NCBI RefSeq assembly: GCF_028473645.1
Contig: NZ_CP097269.1
Span: 3,800,001 to 3,864,000, forward strand
Source of the DNA: Acidovorax sp. GBBC 1281
GTDB lineage: Bacteria > Pseudomonadota > Gammaproteobacteria > Burkholderiales > Burkholderiaceae_C
DNA: 64,000 nt
Direction: 5' to 3'
Under the pieces are notes generated by a model. That model had not been told where the DNA came from and made no database searches. It worked only from the letters and a program-made list of their open reading frames with translations. This document shows positions 35,120-45,041 of this stretch, piece after piece; the stretch's first letter is position 1; each line of letters starts with the position of its first letter. A program made the translations under genes and the position numbers.

Positions 35120-36352
35120 TCAGTCGAACAGCCCCGGCGTCATCGGCCCCTGGCGGGCCACCGGCGCGTCGCGCGCGGCCTGCTCGGTCAGCAGGTTACC
35201 CACGCGCACGCCCAGCAGCCGCAGCCGCTTGTCCAGCGGCACACGCTTGAGGCACTGCCCGGCCGCCCGGCGGATGGTGGCCGCGTCCTGCGTGGGGTGG
35301 TCGATGGTGAGGTCGCGCGTGGCGATCTTGAAGTCGTCGTAGCGCAGCTTGATGCCGATGGTCTTGCCCACGTAGCCCTTGCGCTGCAGGTCGCCGGCCA
35401 CGCGCTCGCACAGGTCAGTGAAGATGCGACCCAGTTCGGCGCGGTCGCGCACGGCGTGCAGGTCGCGGTCGAAGGTGGTCTCGCGGCTCATGGAGACGGG
35501 CTCGCTTTCGGTGACCACGGGGCGGTCGTCGCGGCCCCAGGCGGCATCGTGCAGCCAGGCGCCGCTGGCCTTGCCGAAGTGGCGCACCAGCCAGTCGCGC
35601 GGGCGCGCGGCCAGCTCGCCCACCGTGTGGATGCCATGGGACTGCAGCTTGGCGTCGGCCTTGGGGCCGATGCCGTTGATCTTGCGGCAGGCCAGCGGCC
35701 AGACCCGGGTTTCCAGGTCGCCCTCGTGGACGACGGAAATGCCGTTGGGCTTGTTGAACTCGCTGGCCATCTTGGCCAGGAGCTTGTTGGGCGCCACGCC
35801 GATCGAGCAGGTCAGGCCGGTGGCGTCGAGGATGCTTTTCTGGATGAGCCGCGCGAGCGACCAGCCGCCGTCGCGCTGGCCGCCCGGCACGTGCGTGAAG
35901 TCGATGTACACCTCGTCCACGCCGCGGTCTTCCATGACGGGCGCGATGGACACGATCACCTCCTTGAACATCCGCGAAAAGCGCCGGTACGAGGGAAAGT
36001 CCACCGGCAGCAGGATGGCCTGGGGACACAGGCGCGCGGCCTTCATGAGCCCCATGGCCGAGCCCACGCCGAACTGCCGCGCAGGGTAGGTGGCGGTGGT
36101 GATGACGCCCCGCCCCACATAGTCCTTGAGTAGCGGGAAGGCCGCGACGGGAATCTCCGCCTCGCGGCCGGCGTACTCGGCCACCAGGGCCTCGTCCTGC
36201 GCCCGCCGGCCACCACCGATGACGGCGGGCAACCCTTTGAGCTGCGGGTAGCGCAGCAACTCCACCGAGGCATAGAACGCGTCCATGTCCAAGTGGGCGA
36301 TGCGGCGTAGCAGGGGTGCGGCGGGCTCTTCGGGGGCGGTCACGTCCGCCAT
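35120..36352 (-). CDS. dinB: DNA polymerase IV
   Basis: The 410-residue Y-family polymerase has RIAHLDMDAFYASVELLRYP and DRGVDEVYIDFTHV, which supply the metal-binding acidic residues, plus the HhH region KINGIGPKADAKL and a little-finger domain. The C-terminal end PMTPGLFD matches a clamp-binding peptide. It performs translesion synthesis. The start at 36352 removes an unlikely 67-residue leader. Confidence 0.95.
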   Translation of the reverse strand: MADVTAPEEPAAPLLRRIAHLDMDAFYASVELLRYPQLKGLPAVIGGGRRAQDEALVAEYAGREAEIPVAAFPLLKDYVGRGVITTATYPARQFGVGSAMGLMKAARLCPQAILLPVDFPSYRRFSRMFKEVIVSIAPVMEDRGVDEVYIDFTHVPGGQRDGGWSLARLIQKSILDATGLTCSIGVAPNKLLAKMASEFNKPNGISVVHEGDLETRVWPLACRKINGIGPKADAKLQSHGIHTVGELAARPRDWLVRHFGKASGAWLHDAAWGRDDRPVVTESEPVSMSRETTFDRDLHAVRDRAELGRIFTDLCERVAGDLQRKGYVGKTIGIKLRYDDFKIATRDLTIDHPTQDAATIRRAAGQCLKRVPLDKRLRLLGVRVGNLLTEQAARDAPVARQGPMTPGLFD

Positions 36353-36422
36353 TGTCCACGCGCTCCCCGGCAGTTGCGTGGGCCCGGCGGGATGCTCCCG
36401 CAAGCGCCTGCGCGACGGGCGA

Positions 36423-38375
36423 TCAGCGCACGCGCAGCGCGCCCGGCTGGCCGTGGCCGGCCAGGCGGAACACGGCCACCGTGTCCACCAGTTGCTGCGC
36501 CTGTGCCTTGAGGCTTTCGGCCGCGGCGGCGCTTTCCTCCACCAGCGCCGCATTCTGCTGCGTGACCTGGTCCATCTGGCTCACGGCCTCGCCGACCTGG
36601 GACACGCCCGAGCTCTGCTCGGCGGTGGCGGCACTGATCTCGCTCACGATGTCGCTCACGCGCTGGATCGACGACACGATCTCGCTCATCGTGGTGCCGG
36701 CCTCGTCCACCAGGGCGGTGCCGCGCTCGACGCGCTCCACGCTGTCGGTGATGAGGGCCTTGATCTCCTTGGCGGCGTCTGCCGAGCGTCCAGCCAGGCT
36801 GCGCACTTCGCTGGCCACCACGGCGAAGCCCCGGCCCTGCTCGCCGGCGCGGGCAGCTTCCACGGCCGCGTTCAGCGCCAGGATATTGGTCTGGAAGGCG
36901 ATGGAGTCGATCACGCTGATGATGTCGGCGATGCGGCGCGAGCTGTCGTTGATGCCCTTCATGGTCTGCACGACCTGCCCCACCACCTCGCCGCCGCGCA
37001 CTGCCACGCCGGAGGCGCTGCGTGCCAGCTGGTTGGCCTGCTGCGCACTGTCGGCGTTGTGCTGCACGGTCGAGCCCAGCTCTTCCATCGACGCGGCGGT
37101 TTCTTCCAGCGAACTGGCCTGCTCTTCGGTGCGCTGGCTCAGGTCGGCATTGCCCTGCGCGATCTGCACGCTGGCGTTGGCCACGCTTTCGGCATTGCCA
37201 CGCACCGAATCCACCACCGCGCTCAACCGGTCGTTCATGGTGGCCAGGGCCTGCAGCAGGCGCGCGATCTCGTCGCGGCCCTCGGTGCGCACGCTGGTGC
37301 TCAGGTCGCCCTGCGCCACGGCCTCGGCCAGTTGCACGGCCACGGCCACCGAGCGCGTGGTGGCGCGGGTGACGATCCACATCACCCAGGCCGCCAGCGC
37401 GGCCAGCAGGGCCACGGCGGTCACCATCAGCAGCATGTCGCGGCGCAGCGCCTGGATCCGGGTGCCCAGCGTGTCGCTCAGCACGTCGAACGACACCGCC
37501 ACGAGCGCGAACTGGGTGTCGATGATGCGGGTCATCTGCGCCACCCACTGCGTGGAAGGCATCGACAAGGTGGCCGCCTGCACGATGTTGTCGTCCGCGA
37601 GCTTGAAGCCCTCTTCCGCCGCCGCCAGCGCGGCCTTGCGTGCGGCTTCCACTTGCGGCGGCAGTTTGCCGCCCGAGGCCAGTTCCAGCGTCTTGCGGGC
37701 ATCGCCGTAATGCTGACGGGCCCGGTCGGCCAGGGTTTCGATGCGCGCGCGCTCTTCGGGCGATGCGTCGCCGCGTGCGAGCACCAAGGCCCCGCGCGCC
37801 CGCATCTGGCCCAGGGATTCGGTCAGGTGCGGCAGATGGTTCAGCGCGGCCCGCTGAAGAAAGTAGCTGGCAGGCTCCGAATCCAGCGAGATGCCAGAGC
37901 TGTTGGCCACATCGTCGATCAATCCCAATTCGCCGGCCACCAGCGCGGCGTGGCGGGCATTGCTTTGGGCACCGGTGACGGATTTGCTCCCGACGCCGGC
38001 AACCAGGGTGCGCCATTCGCCGGCCAGCGCGTCCAGCCTGGCGGACAGCTCCCGATCCTGCAGTCCGGCAGCGGCAGCCTGGGCCCGCACGATCGCGGCT
38101 TCGACCTCGGACTGCTTGGCCTGGCGTGGCGTGTTCAAGGCGGCATCGCCGCCCAGGAAGGCCGCCGACAGGCCCCGGTGCTGCTGCGTGAGCTGCACCA
38201 GCTTGAGCAGTTCCTTGGCGGGGGCGATGCCCAGGTTTTCACGCTCCACCGTGCGCAGGGTGTCCCAGTTGAGATGCACCAAAAGGGTGGTGGGAATGGC
38301 GAACATGAAGAACGCCAGTGCGCCGATGAGCAAGAACTTGCGCGAAATCCGGAGGTTGTTGATCCAATGGGTCAT
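36423..38375 (-). CDS. methyl-accepting chemotaxis protein with NIT-like sensor
   Basis: The 650-residue receptor has a signal anchor ([20 protein letters not shown]). A long helical periplasmic sensor containing [19 protein letters not shown] fits the nitrate/nitrite-sensing (NIT) type. A second span (about 335-358), HAMP and the signalling tip [20 protein letters not shown] complete the receptor. It ends GALRVR without a tethering pentapeptide. It is probably a sensor for small anions or metabolites, on its own transcript after dinB. Confidence 0.92.
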   Translation of the reverse strand: MTHWINNLRISRKFLLIGALAFFMFAIPTTLLVHLNWDTLRTVERENLGIAPAKELLKLVQLTQQHRGLSAAFLGGDAALNTPRQAKQSEVEAAIVRAQAAAAGLQDRELSARLDALAGEWRTLVAGVGSKSVTGAQSNARHAALVAGELGLIDDVANSSGISLDSEPASYFLQRAALNHLPHLTESLGQMRARGALVLARGDASPEERARIETLADRARQHYGDARKTLELASGGKLPPQVEAARKAALAAAEEGFKLADDNIVQAATLSMPSTQWVAQMTRIIDTQFALVAVSFDVLSDTLGTRIQALRRDMLLMVTAVALLAALAAWVMWIVTRATTRSVAVAVQLAEAVAQGDLSTSVRTEGRDEIARLLQALATMNDRLSAVVDSVRGNAESVANASVQIAQGNADLSQRTEEQASSLEETAASMEELGSTVQHNADSAQQANQLARSASGVAVRGGEVVGQVVQTMKGINDSSRRIADIISVIDSIAFQTNILALNAAVEAARAGEQGRGFAVVASEVRSLAGRSADAAKEIKALITDSVERVERGTALVDEAGTTMSEIVSSIQRVSDIVSEISAATAEQSSGVSQVGEAVSQMDQVTQQNAALVEESAAAAESLKAQAQQLVDTVAVFRLAGHGQPGALRVR

Positions 38376-38635
38376 AGGTCTTCACTGGCAACAGCGTCAC
38401 CAGTTGTAAAAATTAAAACACCACGGATTTGATAGAAACATCCAATGCTGGGCCGTAGGAGAACGCCTTATTTCGCCGATTGCCAGCTAAATTTAGCGAT
38501 TCCATCATTTTATTGATTCGACCGGACGCACACCGACAGCTGACGCACTAGGCGTACAGATACACAAAGATACCAAAAAATTTGACTTTTCACCAGATCG
38601 GTGCATTCGCAATGAGCGCACCGCCTTGGTGCCAG

Positions 38636-39178
38636 TCAGCGCACGGTGATGATGTCCCGGTGCATGGGGGCCAGCAGCGCCAGCAGCCGGCTTTGCTGGG
38701 TGAACGCAATGCCCTGTTCGTCCATGGCATCCTGAAGCAACTCAACCAGGACGTTGAAGTCGCGCTTTCGGATGGGCAAATCGGCATGCGCCGACTTCAT
38801 GTCGGCCCCTTCGTAGCGGCATGGGCCGCCGGAGAGCACGCAGATCTGGTCCGTCAGACTGTCCTTGAGCGCCTGGGGCTTGGTCTCCTTGAACAGAGGG
38901 CCGATGCGCTCGTCCTTGAATGCCCGGTCCACCAGGCCATTCATGATGCGGGCGATGCCGGGCTTGCCGCCCAGCGCGTCGTAGAGACCTTCCGGCGCGG
39001 CAGTGGCCGGCACCGCAGCAGACGCCGCGGCCCCGGGTGGCGTGGCACCAGCGGCAGGCTGCTGCGCCGCAGCGGGCACGGCCGTGGCGAGGGCTGCGGC
39101 CAGCGCGAACACAAGGGCGGCGGCGCGCGGCGCGCGGCATGGCGGCACCGCGAATCGGGGGGTGGCAGGGATGGGCAT
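38636..39178 (-). CDS. exported group 1 truncated hemoglobin
   Basis: The 180-residue protein joins a signal peptide (AALVFALAAALATAVPAAAQ) and an Ala/Pro linker to a 2-on-2 globin (about 62-180: LYDALGGKPGIARIMNGLVD, DERIGPLFKE). The proximal heme ligand is His131 in MKSAHADLPI. Cys113 and Cys120 flank SGGP and could form a disulfide. Truncated hemoglobins are usually cytosolic; the signal peptide makes this one periplasmic. It follows the DUF3034 gene by 30 bp on the minus strand. Confidence 0.88.
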   Translation of the reverse strand: MPIPATPRFAVPPCRAPRAAALVFALAAALATAVPAAAQQPAAGATPPGAAASAAVPATAAPEGLYDALGGKPGIARIMNGLVDRAFKDERIGPLFKETKPQALKDSLTDQICVLSGGPCRYEGADMKSAHADLPIRKRDFNVLVELLQDAMDEQGIAFTQQSRLLALLAPMHRDIITVR

Positions 39179-39208
39179 GGGGCCTCCTCTCGTCTTTCGG
39201 CCAGCGGC

Positions 39209-40159
39209 TCAGTACGCGGCCTGCACCGACAGGTACAAGCCGTTTTGCCGGCGGTAGCCCGTCACGCCCGGCACGATGAGGCCGAGGTTGACGTAGGCCA
39301 GGGTGATCGACATGTGCTTGTTGGGCGCCCAGGCGATGAACAGGTCGCGCCAGTCGTCCTCGCGCAGCGCGGCGCCCAGGCCCGCCGAGGCGCCGATCGC
39401 CTGCAGGTTGTTGGGCTTGAAGCGGTATTCGGCGCCGATCGCCAGGTCACGGCGCAGCAGGTAGGCCACGGAAAATTCGGGCTGCAGGCTGCGGCGGCTG
39501 CGTCCCGGGGCCGAGCCGCCGAAGCCCAGCAGGCCGTTCTGGTTGGCGTTGGTGGAGCGCAGCGTGGCGCTCAGCACCAGGTTGCGGTCCAGCAGCAGCT
39601 TGGTGGCGGTCACGTAGACATCGGTGCCGCTCGTGTCGGCCCCCAGGAACTCGATGACCCTGCTGGCCGAAGCGGGGTGCAGCCGCTTGTGCTCCACGCC
39701 CACCGCCACCTGCGGCATGGCGCTGTCGGCCTCGAGCACCGCATCGCCGAGCAGACGGACCTTGACCCCGATGATGTCCATCTTGAGGTGCAGATCGGGC
39801 TCGACGCCGAATGCCGCGATGCCGTTCAGCGCGACGGCGGGGGCGGCATCGAAATCCTGCTTCGCCACCGACACCTCCACCCGCTCGTTCCAGCCCATCG
39901 CCGCGCCGTAGCTCGTGAGGCCGTAATCGCGCGTGCGGGTGCGGGTGGTGAAGGCGCTCATGCCGACCTCGCCCTCGGTGGCATTCGAGCCCACCACCGC
40001 CCAGGGGGTGAGCCCGCCGCCGGCCGAGCCGGAGATGCTGCTCACGCCGCCCGTCAGCAGCAGCTTGCCGGTTTCAGCCCGCGCGGTGCCGGCGGCGGCC
40101 AGCAGTGCGCAAAGTCCGGTGGTGCAGGCCACCGTGGAGATCCAGTGAATGGGGTGCAT
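39209..40159 (-). CDS. DUF3034 outer-membrane beta-barrel protein
   Basis: The 316-residue protein has a signal peptide (ACTTGLCALLAAAGTARA), then GKLLLTGGVSSISGSAGGGL and regularly alternating strands ending QNGLYLSVQAAY with an aromatic C-terminal residue. These fit the DUF3034 barrel family, whose function is not known. It lies between an anti-sigma gene (107 bp upstream) and an exported truncated hemoglobin gene (30 bp downstream), all on the minus strand. Confidence 0.85.
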   Translation of the reverse strand: MHPIHWISTVACTTGLCALLAAAGTARAETGKLLLTGGVSSISGSAGGGLTPWAVVGSNATEGEVGMSAFTTRTRTRDYGLTSYGAAMGWNERVEVSVAKQDFDAAPAVALNGIAAFGVEPDLHLKMDIIGVKVRLLGDAVLEADSAMPQVAVGVEHKRLHPASASRVIEFLGADTSGTDVYVTATKLLLDRNLVLSATLRSTNANQNGLLGFGGSAPGRSRRSLQPEFSVAYLLRRDLAIGAEYRFKPNNLQAIGASAGLGAALREDDWRDLFIAWAPNKHMSITLAYVNLGLIVPGVTGYRRQNGLYLSVQAAY

Positions 40160-40266
40160 GGGGGTTCGTCCGCAAAGGAGCGCCAACCTGCGCTGTAGCA
40201 GAGTGTTACCCAAATCGACGACCGACGAAACCCCCATTCCGCAAAGCAGAATATGAGGCCGTTTCG

Positions 40267-41085
40267 CTACAGCATGCGTTCGATCAGCGCGCCCGTGAAC
40301 AGCACCGGACCCGTCGGCCCCTTGTCGCCCGGCACGCCGCCCTGCGGCTCCAGGCTGATGGCCAGCGTGGGCACGTTCTTCACCGCGCTCTCCGGCGTGG
40401 CCAGCGTGAGCAGCGCCTGCGGCCCCAGCACGCCGAGCGAGCGCGGGCCGCTGCCGGGTGGCAGCGCCCACAGCTGCAGCGAATGGTCGCTGCCTTCCTG
40501 GAAACCGCCCACGCGCTGCAGCACCAGCGCGTTCTTTTGCGCATCGAATGTGACGAGCATGGACGGCGCGGCCTTCGCATCGGCCAGCACTGCCACGTAG
40601 CGCACCTGCGGCGTGGCGGCCAGTTGCTGGCGCAGTTGGGCGATCTGCGCCCCGCTGTCCCGCTGGAGCCGCTGGTGCGTCTGCAGCCCGACGACCACGG
40701 CAGCCACCGTGGCCAGCGCGCCCAGCGCCGCAGCGCCGCGCCACAGACGCACGCTGCGCAGCCACCCGCCAGGGCCTGCACGGTGGCCGTCGCCCTCGGC
40801 CCGCGCCGGGACGGCCCCCTGCCGCGCCGCGCGCATGGCCTCGCGTTCCTTTTCGGCCTGCACCAGGTTGTGGATGCGCAGCCACACTTCGGGCGGCGGG
40901 GCCTGCTCGGCCTGCAGCTCGGTCAGGCCGGACCAGCGCGATTGCCACACCAGCGCCGCCGCCCGCACGCCGGCATGCTCGCGCGCCAGGGTCTCGAAGC
41001 GGCGCCGCGCACCGCCGCGCAGCGTGCCCAGCGCATAGGCGGCCGCCAGGCGGTCCAGCAGTTCAGGGGATTGCGAAAGATTCAT
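40267..41085 (-). CDS. RskA-type anti-sigma factor
   Basis: The 272-residue protein has an N-terminal cytosolic helical region that would hold the sigma factor (LLDRLAAAYALGTLRGGARR). A single membrane span follows (about 118-135: AAALGALATVAAVVVGLQ). The periplasmic RskA domain contains YVAVLADAKAAPSMLVTFDA, LQLWALPPGSGPRSLGVLG and AISLEPQGGVPGDKGPTG. It is encoded 10 bp after the sigma gene and should sequester it until a signal triggers release. Confidence 0.92.
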   Translation of the reverse strand: MNLSQSPELLDRLAAAYALGTLRGGARRRFETLAREHAGVRAAALVWQSRWSGLTELQAEQAPPPEVWLRIHNLVQAEKEREAMRAARQGAVPARAEGDGHRAGPGGWLRSVRLWRGAAALGALATVAAVVVGLQTHQRLQRDSGAQIAQLRQQLAATPQVRYVAVLADAKAAPSMLVTFDAQKNALVLQRVGGFQEGSDHSLQLWALPPGSGPRSLGVLGPQALLTLATPESAVKNVPTLAISLEPQGGVPGDKGPTGPVLFTGALIERML

Positions 41086-41094
41086 GGCAGCACC

Positions 41095-41670
41095 TCACGC
41101 GTAGCGCGACAGGCAGTCGCGCAACTGGCCCAGCCCCCGGCGGATCCACGTCTTGACCGTGCCCAGCGGCAGCTTCAACTGCTCGGCCAGCTCGCCGTGG
41201 CTCAGGTCGCGCAGGTACGCCAGGCTGACCACTTCGCGATGGCGGTGCTCCAGGCGGCCCAGGCATTGGTGCAGCGCGGTCGCCTGCTCGCTGGCCTGCG
41301 CGATGTCCGCCGGCGAGGGCTGGTCCGCCTGCAGTGTCTGCGCCAGTTCGTCATCGAACTCCTGCGTGAGCTGCGCCCGGTCGGCCGTGCGCCGGCGCAG
41401 AAAGTCCAGCGCCCGGCTGCGCACGATCAGGCCCATCCACGCCATCGGCGGGCTCAGGGTTTCGCGGTAGCTGCCGGCCACGCGCCAGATGGTGAGGTAG
41501 GCCTCCTGCAGCACGTCCTCGGCCCACTCGCGGTTGCGCAGCACGCGCAGGGCCACGCCGAACAGGCGCGACGACGTGTGGTCGTACAAGCGCTTGAGGG
41601 CGGCATCGTCGCGTCCCGCGACCTGGTCAATGAGGGCCATCAGTTGGGTGTCCGTGAGGGAGGTGCTCAT
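41095..41670 (-). CDS. ECF RNA polymerase sigma factor (SigK-like)
   Basis: The 191-residue sigma-70 family protein has region 2 (YDHTSSRLFGVALRVLRNRE, EDVLQEAYLTIWRVAGSY, PPMAWMGLIVRSRALDFLRR) and region 4 (HREVVSLAYLRDLSHGELAE, LPLGTVKTWIRRGLGQLRDC). It pairs with the RskA-type anti-sigma immediately downstream. It likely autoregulates and controls the DUF3034/hemoglobin genes that follow. Confidence 0.93.
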   Translation of the reverse strand: MSTSLTDTQLMALIDQVAGRDDAALKRLYDHTSSRLFGVALRVLRNREWAEDVLQEAYLTIWRVAGSYRETLSPPMAWMGLIVRSRALDFLRRRTADRAQLTQEFDDELAQTLQADQPSPADIAQASEQATALHQCLGRLEHRHREVVSLAYLRDLSHGELAEQLKLPLGTVKTWIRRGLGQLRDCLSRYA

Positions 41671-41846
41671 GCACGCATTGTGTGAGAAAAAGTGCGGTCT
41701 CAGCCATGCAGCGGGATACGGTGGGTGTGGGTTGGCGGATACAAAGCCCTCCTTCGGACAAGGACTCTGAATCCGATCGGCCACGGCCGGCGTATGAAGG
41801 ACACCTGCGGCACGCAGCCCTCTTTCCCGACCCACCAGGAGACAGC

Positions 41847-42023
41847 ATGCGAGACAACCGATCCAAGGCCCTTCCCCTCGGCGACCTGCGTTCCATGAAG
41901 CGCCGCGCCACCTTCGCTGCCGGCGCGCTGCTGCTGGCCGCCGGCGCGTTCTACGCCGGCAAGAGCGCGGTGGCGCACGAACTGCCGGCCGCGGGCGCGG
42001 CCGTGCAGGCGGTGACCGGCTGA
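41847..42023 (+). CDS. small single-span hypothetical protein
   Basis: The 58-residue product begins MRDNRSKALPLGDLRSMKRR and has one hydrophobic segment (ATFAAGALLLAAGAFYAGKS), so it is a small membrane or exported protein. CAGGAGA precedes the chosen ATG 41847; an internal ATG before KRRATF is possible. It is divergent from the ECF sigma gene. The function is unknown. Confidence 0.55.
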   Translation: MRDNRSKALPLGDLRSMKRRATFAAGALLLAAGAFYAGKSAVAHELPAAGAAVQAVTG

Positions 42024-42051
42024 TCGCCCGGCGCCTGCCGGGGCCGACTCA

Positions 42052-42827
42052 CTAGCGACGGACCAAAGGCCCGCCCTCGCTGACGTCGCCGGCCTCTTCC
42101 ATGGCCACCTGGGCGACGGCTTCTTTCGCCTGGGCGGCGCGGTTGCGCTTTTTCAGATGGGCGTCGCGCATCAGCAGATACTTGTCCAGGGCCACCTGGT
42201 CCACCCATTCGCTGGCCCCAGATAGTTGGCGCGCTGGCTGACCACCTGGACGGCAGTCAGGCTGTTCTTCACAGAGACGCTGGAGATCTGGTTCTTCGGG
42301 TTGCCCAGGCCATCGACCTGCGATGCGAACACGTCCCTCGCATTGGACGGGCCGAAGAGCGGCATCACCAGATACGGCCCCGTGCCCACGCCCCAGGTGT
42401 CCAGGGTCAGGCCGAAGTCTTCCTTGCGGTGCGGCATGCCCCAGCCGCTGGCCACGTCCACCAGGCCGAGGACGCCCACCGTGGTGTTCGTGCCGAAGCG
42501 CGCGAGGGTCGTCATGCCCTCGCCCAACCGCCCCTGCAGCATCAGGTTGACCGACGACCACGGGTTCTGCCAATTGGAAAAGAAGTTGTTCACGCCCGTT
42601 TGGGCCACGTCGGGAACCACGGTTTTGTAGGCCTTGGCGGCCGGCTGCAGGACGACCTTGTCCACGCCTTCGTTAAAGGAAAAGATCTTGCGGTTGACGG
42701 GCTCCAGCGGATCCGGCTGCGCCAGGGAGGCGCATCCGGTACTGAGAACCGCCAAGGCGCAGACGGCATACCGGGCATTCGGCATGCGGCGATTCCAGGG
42801 CGCTGAGAGATGCAGGCGAGAGGGCAT
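42052..42827 (-). pseudogene. mlaA: MlaA/VacJ-family lipoprotein, frameshifted
   Basis: From ATG 42827 (GGAGG upstream) the product has a lipobox-like VLSTGC, then the MlaA signature DPLEPVNRKIFSFNEGVDK and NWQNPWSSVNLMLQGR. After RANYLG the frame is lost, and the C-terminal part (ASEWVDQVALDKYLLMRDAH to VSEGGPLVRR) continues in another frame to 42052. Adding one base to the CCCC run at 42216-42219 restores a single protein. The shift would truncate the last 50 or so residues of the phospholipid-transport lipoprotein. Sequencing error is a serious alternative. Confidence 0.85.
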
Positions 42828-42924
42828 TCGTACCTCCGGTGACAGTGGGTGATGGAGACTTGAGGGATGGAGTGCATCGCATCCCATGGGCCGCCATCGT
42901 CACCGCGCCCGCATTGCTGAATCC

Positions 42925-44337
42925 TTACTGGCCGGGGCCGGGCGCCGATGCGTGCGTCACGCGCACTTCCAGCCCCACCGCGCCGTTGCGCGCTTCGATG
43001 GTCCAGCCATGGGCGGCGACGATCTCCTGGCAGATCGACAGGCCCAGCCCGGCCCCTTCGTCGCGCCGGGACGCACCCCGCCAAAAGCGCTCGAAGAGTT
43101 TGCCCAGGTGCTCCGGCGCCACCCCCGGCCCTTCGTCGGACACCACGACCCCCCGGCCATGCACCTGCAGCCGCACCACGCGATGCGGTGGGCTGTGCTG
43201 GATGGCGTTCTCCAGCAGATTTTTGAGCAGGGTGAAGAGCGCGCCCCGGTCGGCGTCCCAGAGTCCCACGCCCTCGTCGAAGAACAGCGCGATCTGCACC
43301 TGGCTGCGCTCGGCCACGCGGTCCATGAAATCGCTGGCTTCCAGGATCGCGGAGCGCGGGTCGCACCGCTCGATCCGGTAGTTGCGCTGCTCGCTGGCCT
43401 CGGCCAGGTGGAGCAGCTGCTGCACCTGGCGCGCCATGCGGTCGATGTCCTGGAGCAGGTAGCGGCTGTGCTCGCTGCCACTGCCCTTGCCACCGCCTTG
43501 GCCGCCCAGTTCCACCTGCGCGCGGATCAGCGACAGCGGGGTCTTCAATTCATGCGCGGCGTTCGCCAGGAACTCCTGCTGCGTCTGAAACCCCAGTTGC
43601 ACGCGTTCCAGCGCCCGGTTGAAGGCATCGACCAGCGGCACCAGTTCGCTGGGCAGATCCCCCAGCGCCAGCCGGTCGCCCAGGGACTGCGGCGTGATGC
43701 GCTGCGCCTGCAGCGATGCGATGCGCAGCGGCTCGAGCACCCGGCGCAGCGTCAAGTGCATGGCGATCACGAAAGTCACGAGGAACGTGAGGCAGGTGGC
43801 CACGATGCCCTTGCGCAACGCCGGCAACCCGATGCTGTGCTGCAGCAGCAAAACGATGCGGTCGCTGATGGCGAACTGCACGTACCACAGCCGGTCGGGC
43901 CGCTGCAGGGGCACCGTGGCGGCATGCATCGCCACGCCGTCGCGCTGCAGCACGAAGCCCTTTCGCTGCGGATCGAACCCCAGGCCCTCGGGCGCCAGCG
44001 GGAATCTTTTCCCGTCGGTGGTGTAGAACACCTCGCCGTGCGGATCGACGATGCGCAGCACCACCTCTTCGCTCAGGCTGGCGAAAGGCCATTCGTCGAT
44101 GCGGGACCGGTCCAGGCCCACGGGCAGTCCCGCGCCGTCGAAGCGGATGATCCTGGCGACCGACTCGGCCCGCTCGATCACGCTGTGCTGCAGCATGTAC
44201 CGCTCCAGCGGTTCGAGCAGCACCATGACGACGGCCATGACCAGCCCGCCGCTCAGCAGCATGCCGGCCACGTACAGCAGCAGCAGGCGCCCGCGAAAGC
44301 TACGGGGCCAGTGGCTTTTCGCGGACGGCATATCCAT
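42925..44337 (-). CDS. two-component sensor histidine kinase
   Basis: The 470-residue kinase has a first span (about 18-40), a periplasmic sensor, a second span (about 172-195), HAMP, and the dimerisation helix FLANAAHELKTPLSLIRAQV with phospho-accepting His262. N box LLKNLLENAIQHSP and G boxes VSDEGPGVAPEHL and GAGLGLSICQEIVA complete it. The TctE/QseC-type layout fits its OmpR-type partner at 44300, whose gene it overlaps by 38 bp. The signal is unknown. Confidence 0.92.
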   Translation of the reverse strand: MDMPSAKSHWPRSFRGRLLLLYVAGMLLSGGLVMAVVMVLLEPLERYMLQHSVIERAESVARIIRFDGAGLPVGLDRSRIDEWPFASLSEEVVLRIVDPHGEVFYTTDGKRFPLAPEGLGFDPQRKGFVLQRDGVAMHAATVPLQRPDRLWYVQFAISDRIVLLLQHSIGLPALRKGIVATCLTFLVTFVIAMHLTLRRVLEPLRIASLQAQRITPQSLGDRLALGDLPSELVPLVDAFNRALERVQLGFQTQQEFLANAAHELKTPLSLIRAQVELGGQGGGKGSGSEHSRYLLQDIDRMARQVQQLLHLAEASEQRNYRIERCDPRSAILEASDFMDRVAERSQVQIALFFDEGVGLWDADRGALFTLLKNLLENAIQHSPPHRVVRLQVHGRGVVVSDEGPGVAPEHLGKLFERFWRGASRRDEGAGLGLSICQEIVAAHGWTIEARNGAVGLEVRVTHASAPGPGQ

Positions 44338-44986
44338 GGGTCCTGATGTTGGCGATCTGAACGCTCGATCCCACCGCGACGAGCTTGCGCCGCAGCCGGT
44401 GCAGCGCCACGTCCAGCGCGTTCGGCGTGACGGCCTCGGCGATGCCCCAGGCGGCGGCCTCCAGCTCCGAGCGGCGCACCACCTGGCCGGTCTTGCGCAG
44501 CAGGCACAGCATGATCTGCACCTCGGTGAGCGGCAGCGCCACGGTCTCCCCGCCGCACACCAGACACCCCCGGCCCGCATCCAGGCGCAGGTCGCCGTAC
44601 ACCGGGTCCAGCGCCTTCAGGTGGGAGGGTCGCCGCAGCAGCGCCCGCACCCTGGCGATCAGCTCCTCCATGGGAAACGGCTTGGTCAGGTAGTCGTCCG
44701 CGCCGGATTCGAGGCCGTCGACCCGGTCGTGCAGCGCGTCCCTGGCCGTCAGCATCAGGCAGGGCACGGCCTGGTCGCGCGCGCGCAGCCGCCGCACCAG
44801 CTGCAGGCCGTCGCCGTCCGGCAACCCCCGATCGATCACCAAGGCGCCGTAGGGAATGTCGCGCAGTGCGAGCCAGGCCGATTCGATGTCGGAAAAGGCA
44901 TCCACGGCAATGCCGGCCCCCGCCATGGCCTGGCGGATGAGATCGGCCAGCCGTTCGTGGTCTTCTACCAGTGCGATGCGGTTCAT
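44300..44986 (-). CDS. OmpR-family response regulator
   Basis: The 228-residue regulator has a receiver domain (ALVEDH, phospho-acceptor Asp52 in VIDRGLPDG, Lys102 in YLTKPF). A winged-helix domain follows (ALPLTEVQIMLCLLRKTGQV, TPNALDVALHRLRRKL, ANIRTHGYAV). It is transcribed before the kinase gene, with overlap. ATG 44986 was preferred; ATG 44998 would add four residues. Confidence 0.92.
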   Translation of the reverse strand: MNRIALVEDHERLADLIRQAMAGAGIAVDAFSDIESAWLALRDIPYGALVIDRGLPDGDGLQLVRRLRARDQAVPCLMLTARDALHDRVDGLESGADDYLTKPFPMEELIARVRALLRRPSHLKALDPVYGDLRLDAGRGCLVCGGETVALPLTEVQIMLCLLRKTGQVVRRSELEAAAWGIAEAVTPNALDVALHRLRRKLVAVGSSVQIANIRTHGYAVREKPLAP

Positions 44987-45041
44987 CCTCGGGTCCATCC
45001 AAAAATACCTGGCGGCCTGCGCGCGGCGCAGGCCCCGAAAA

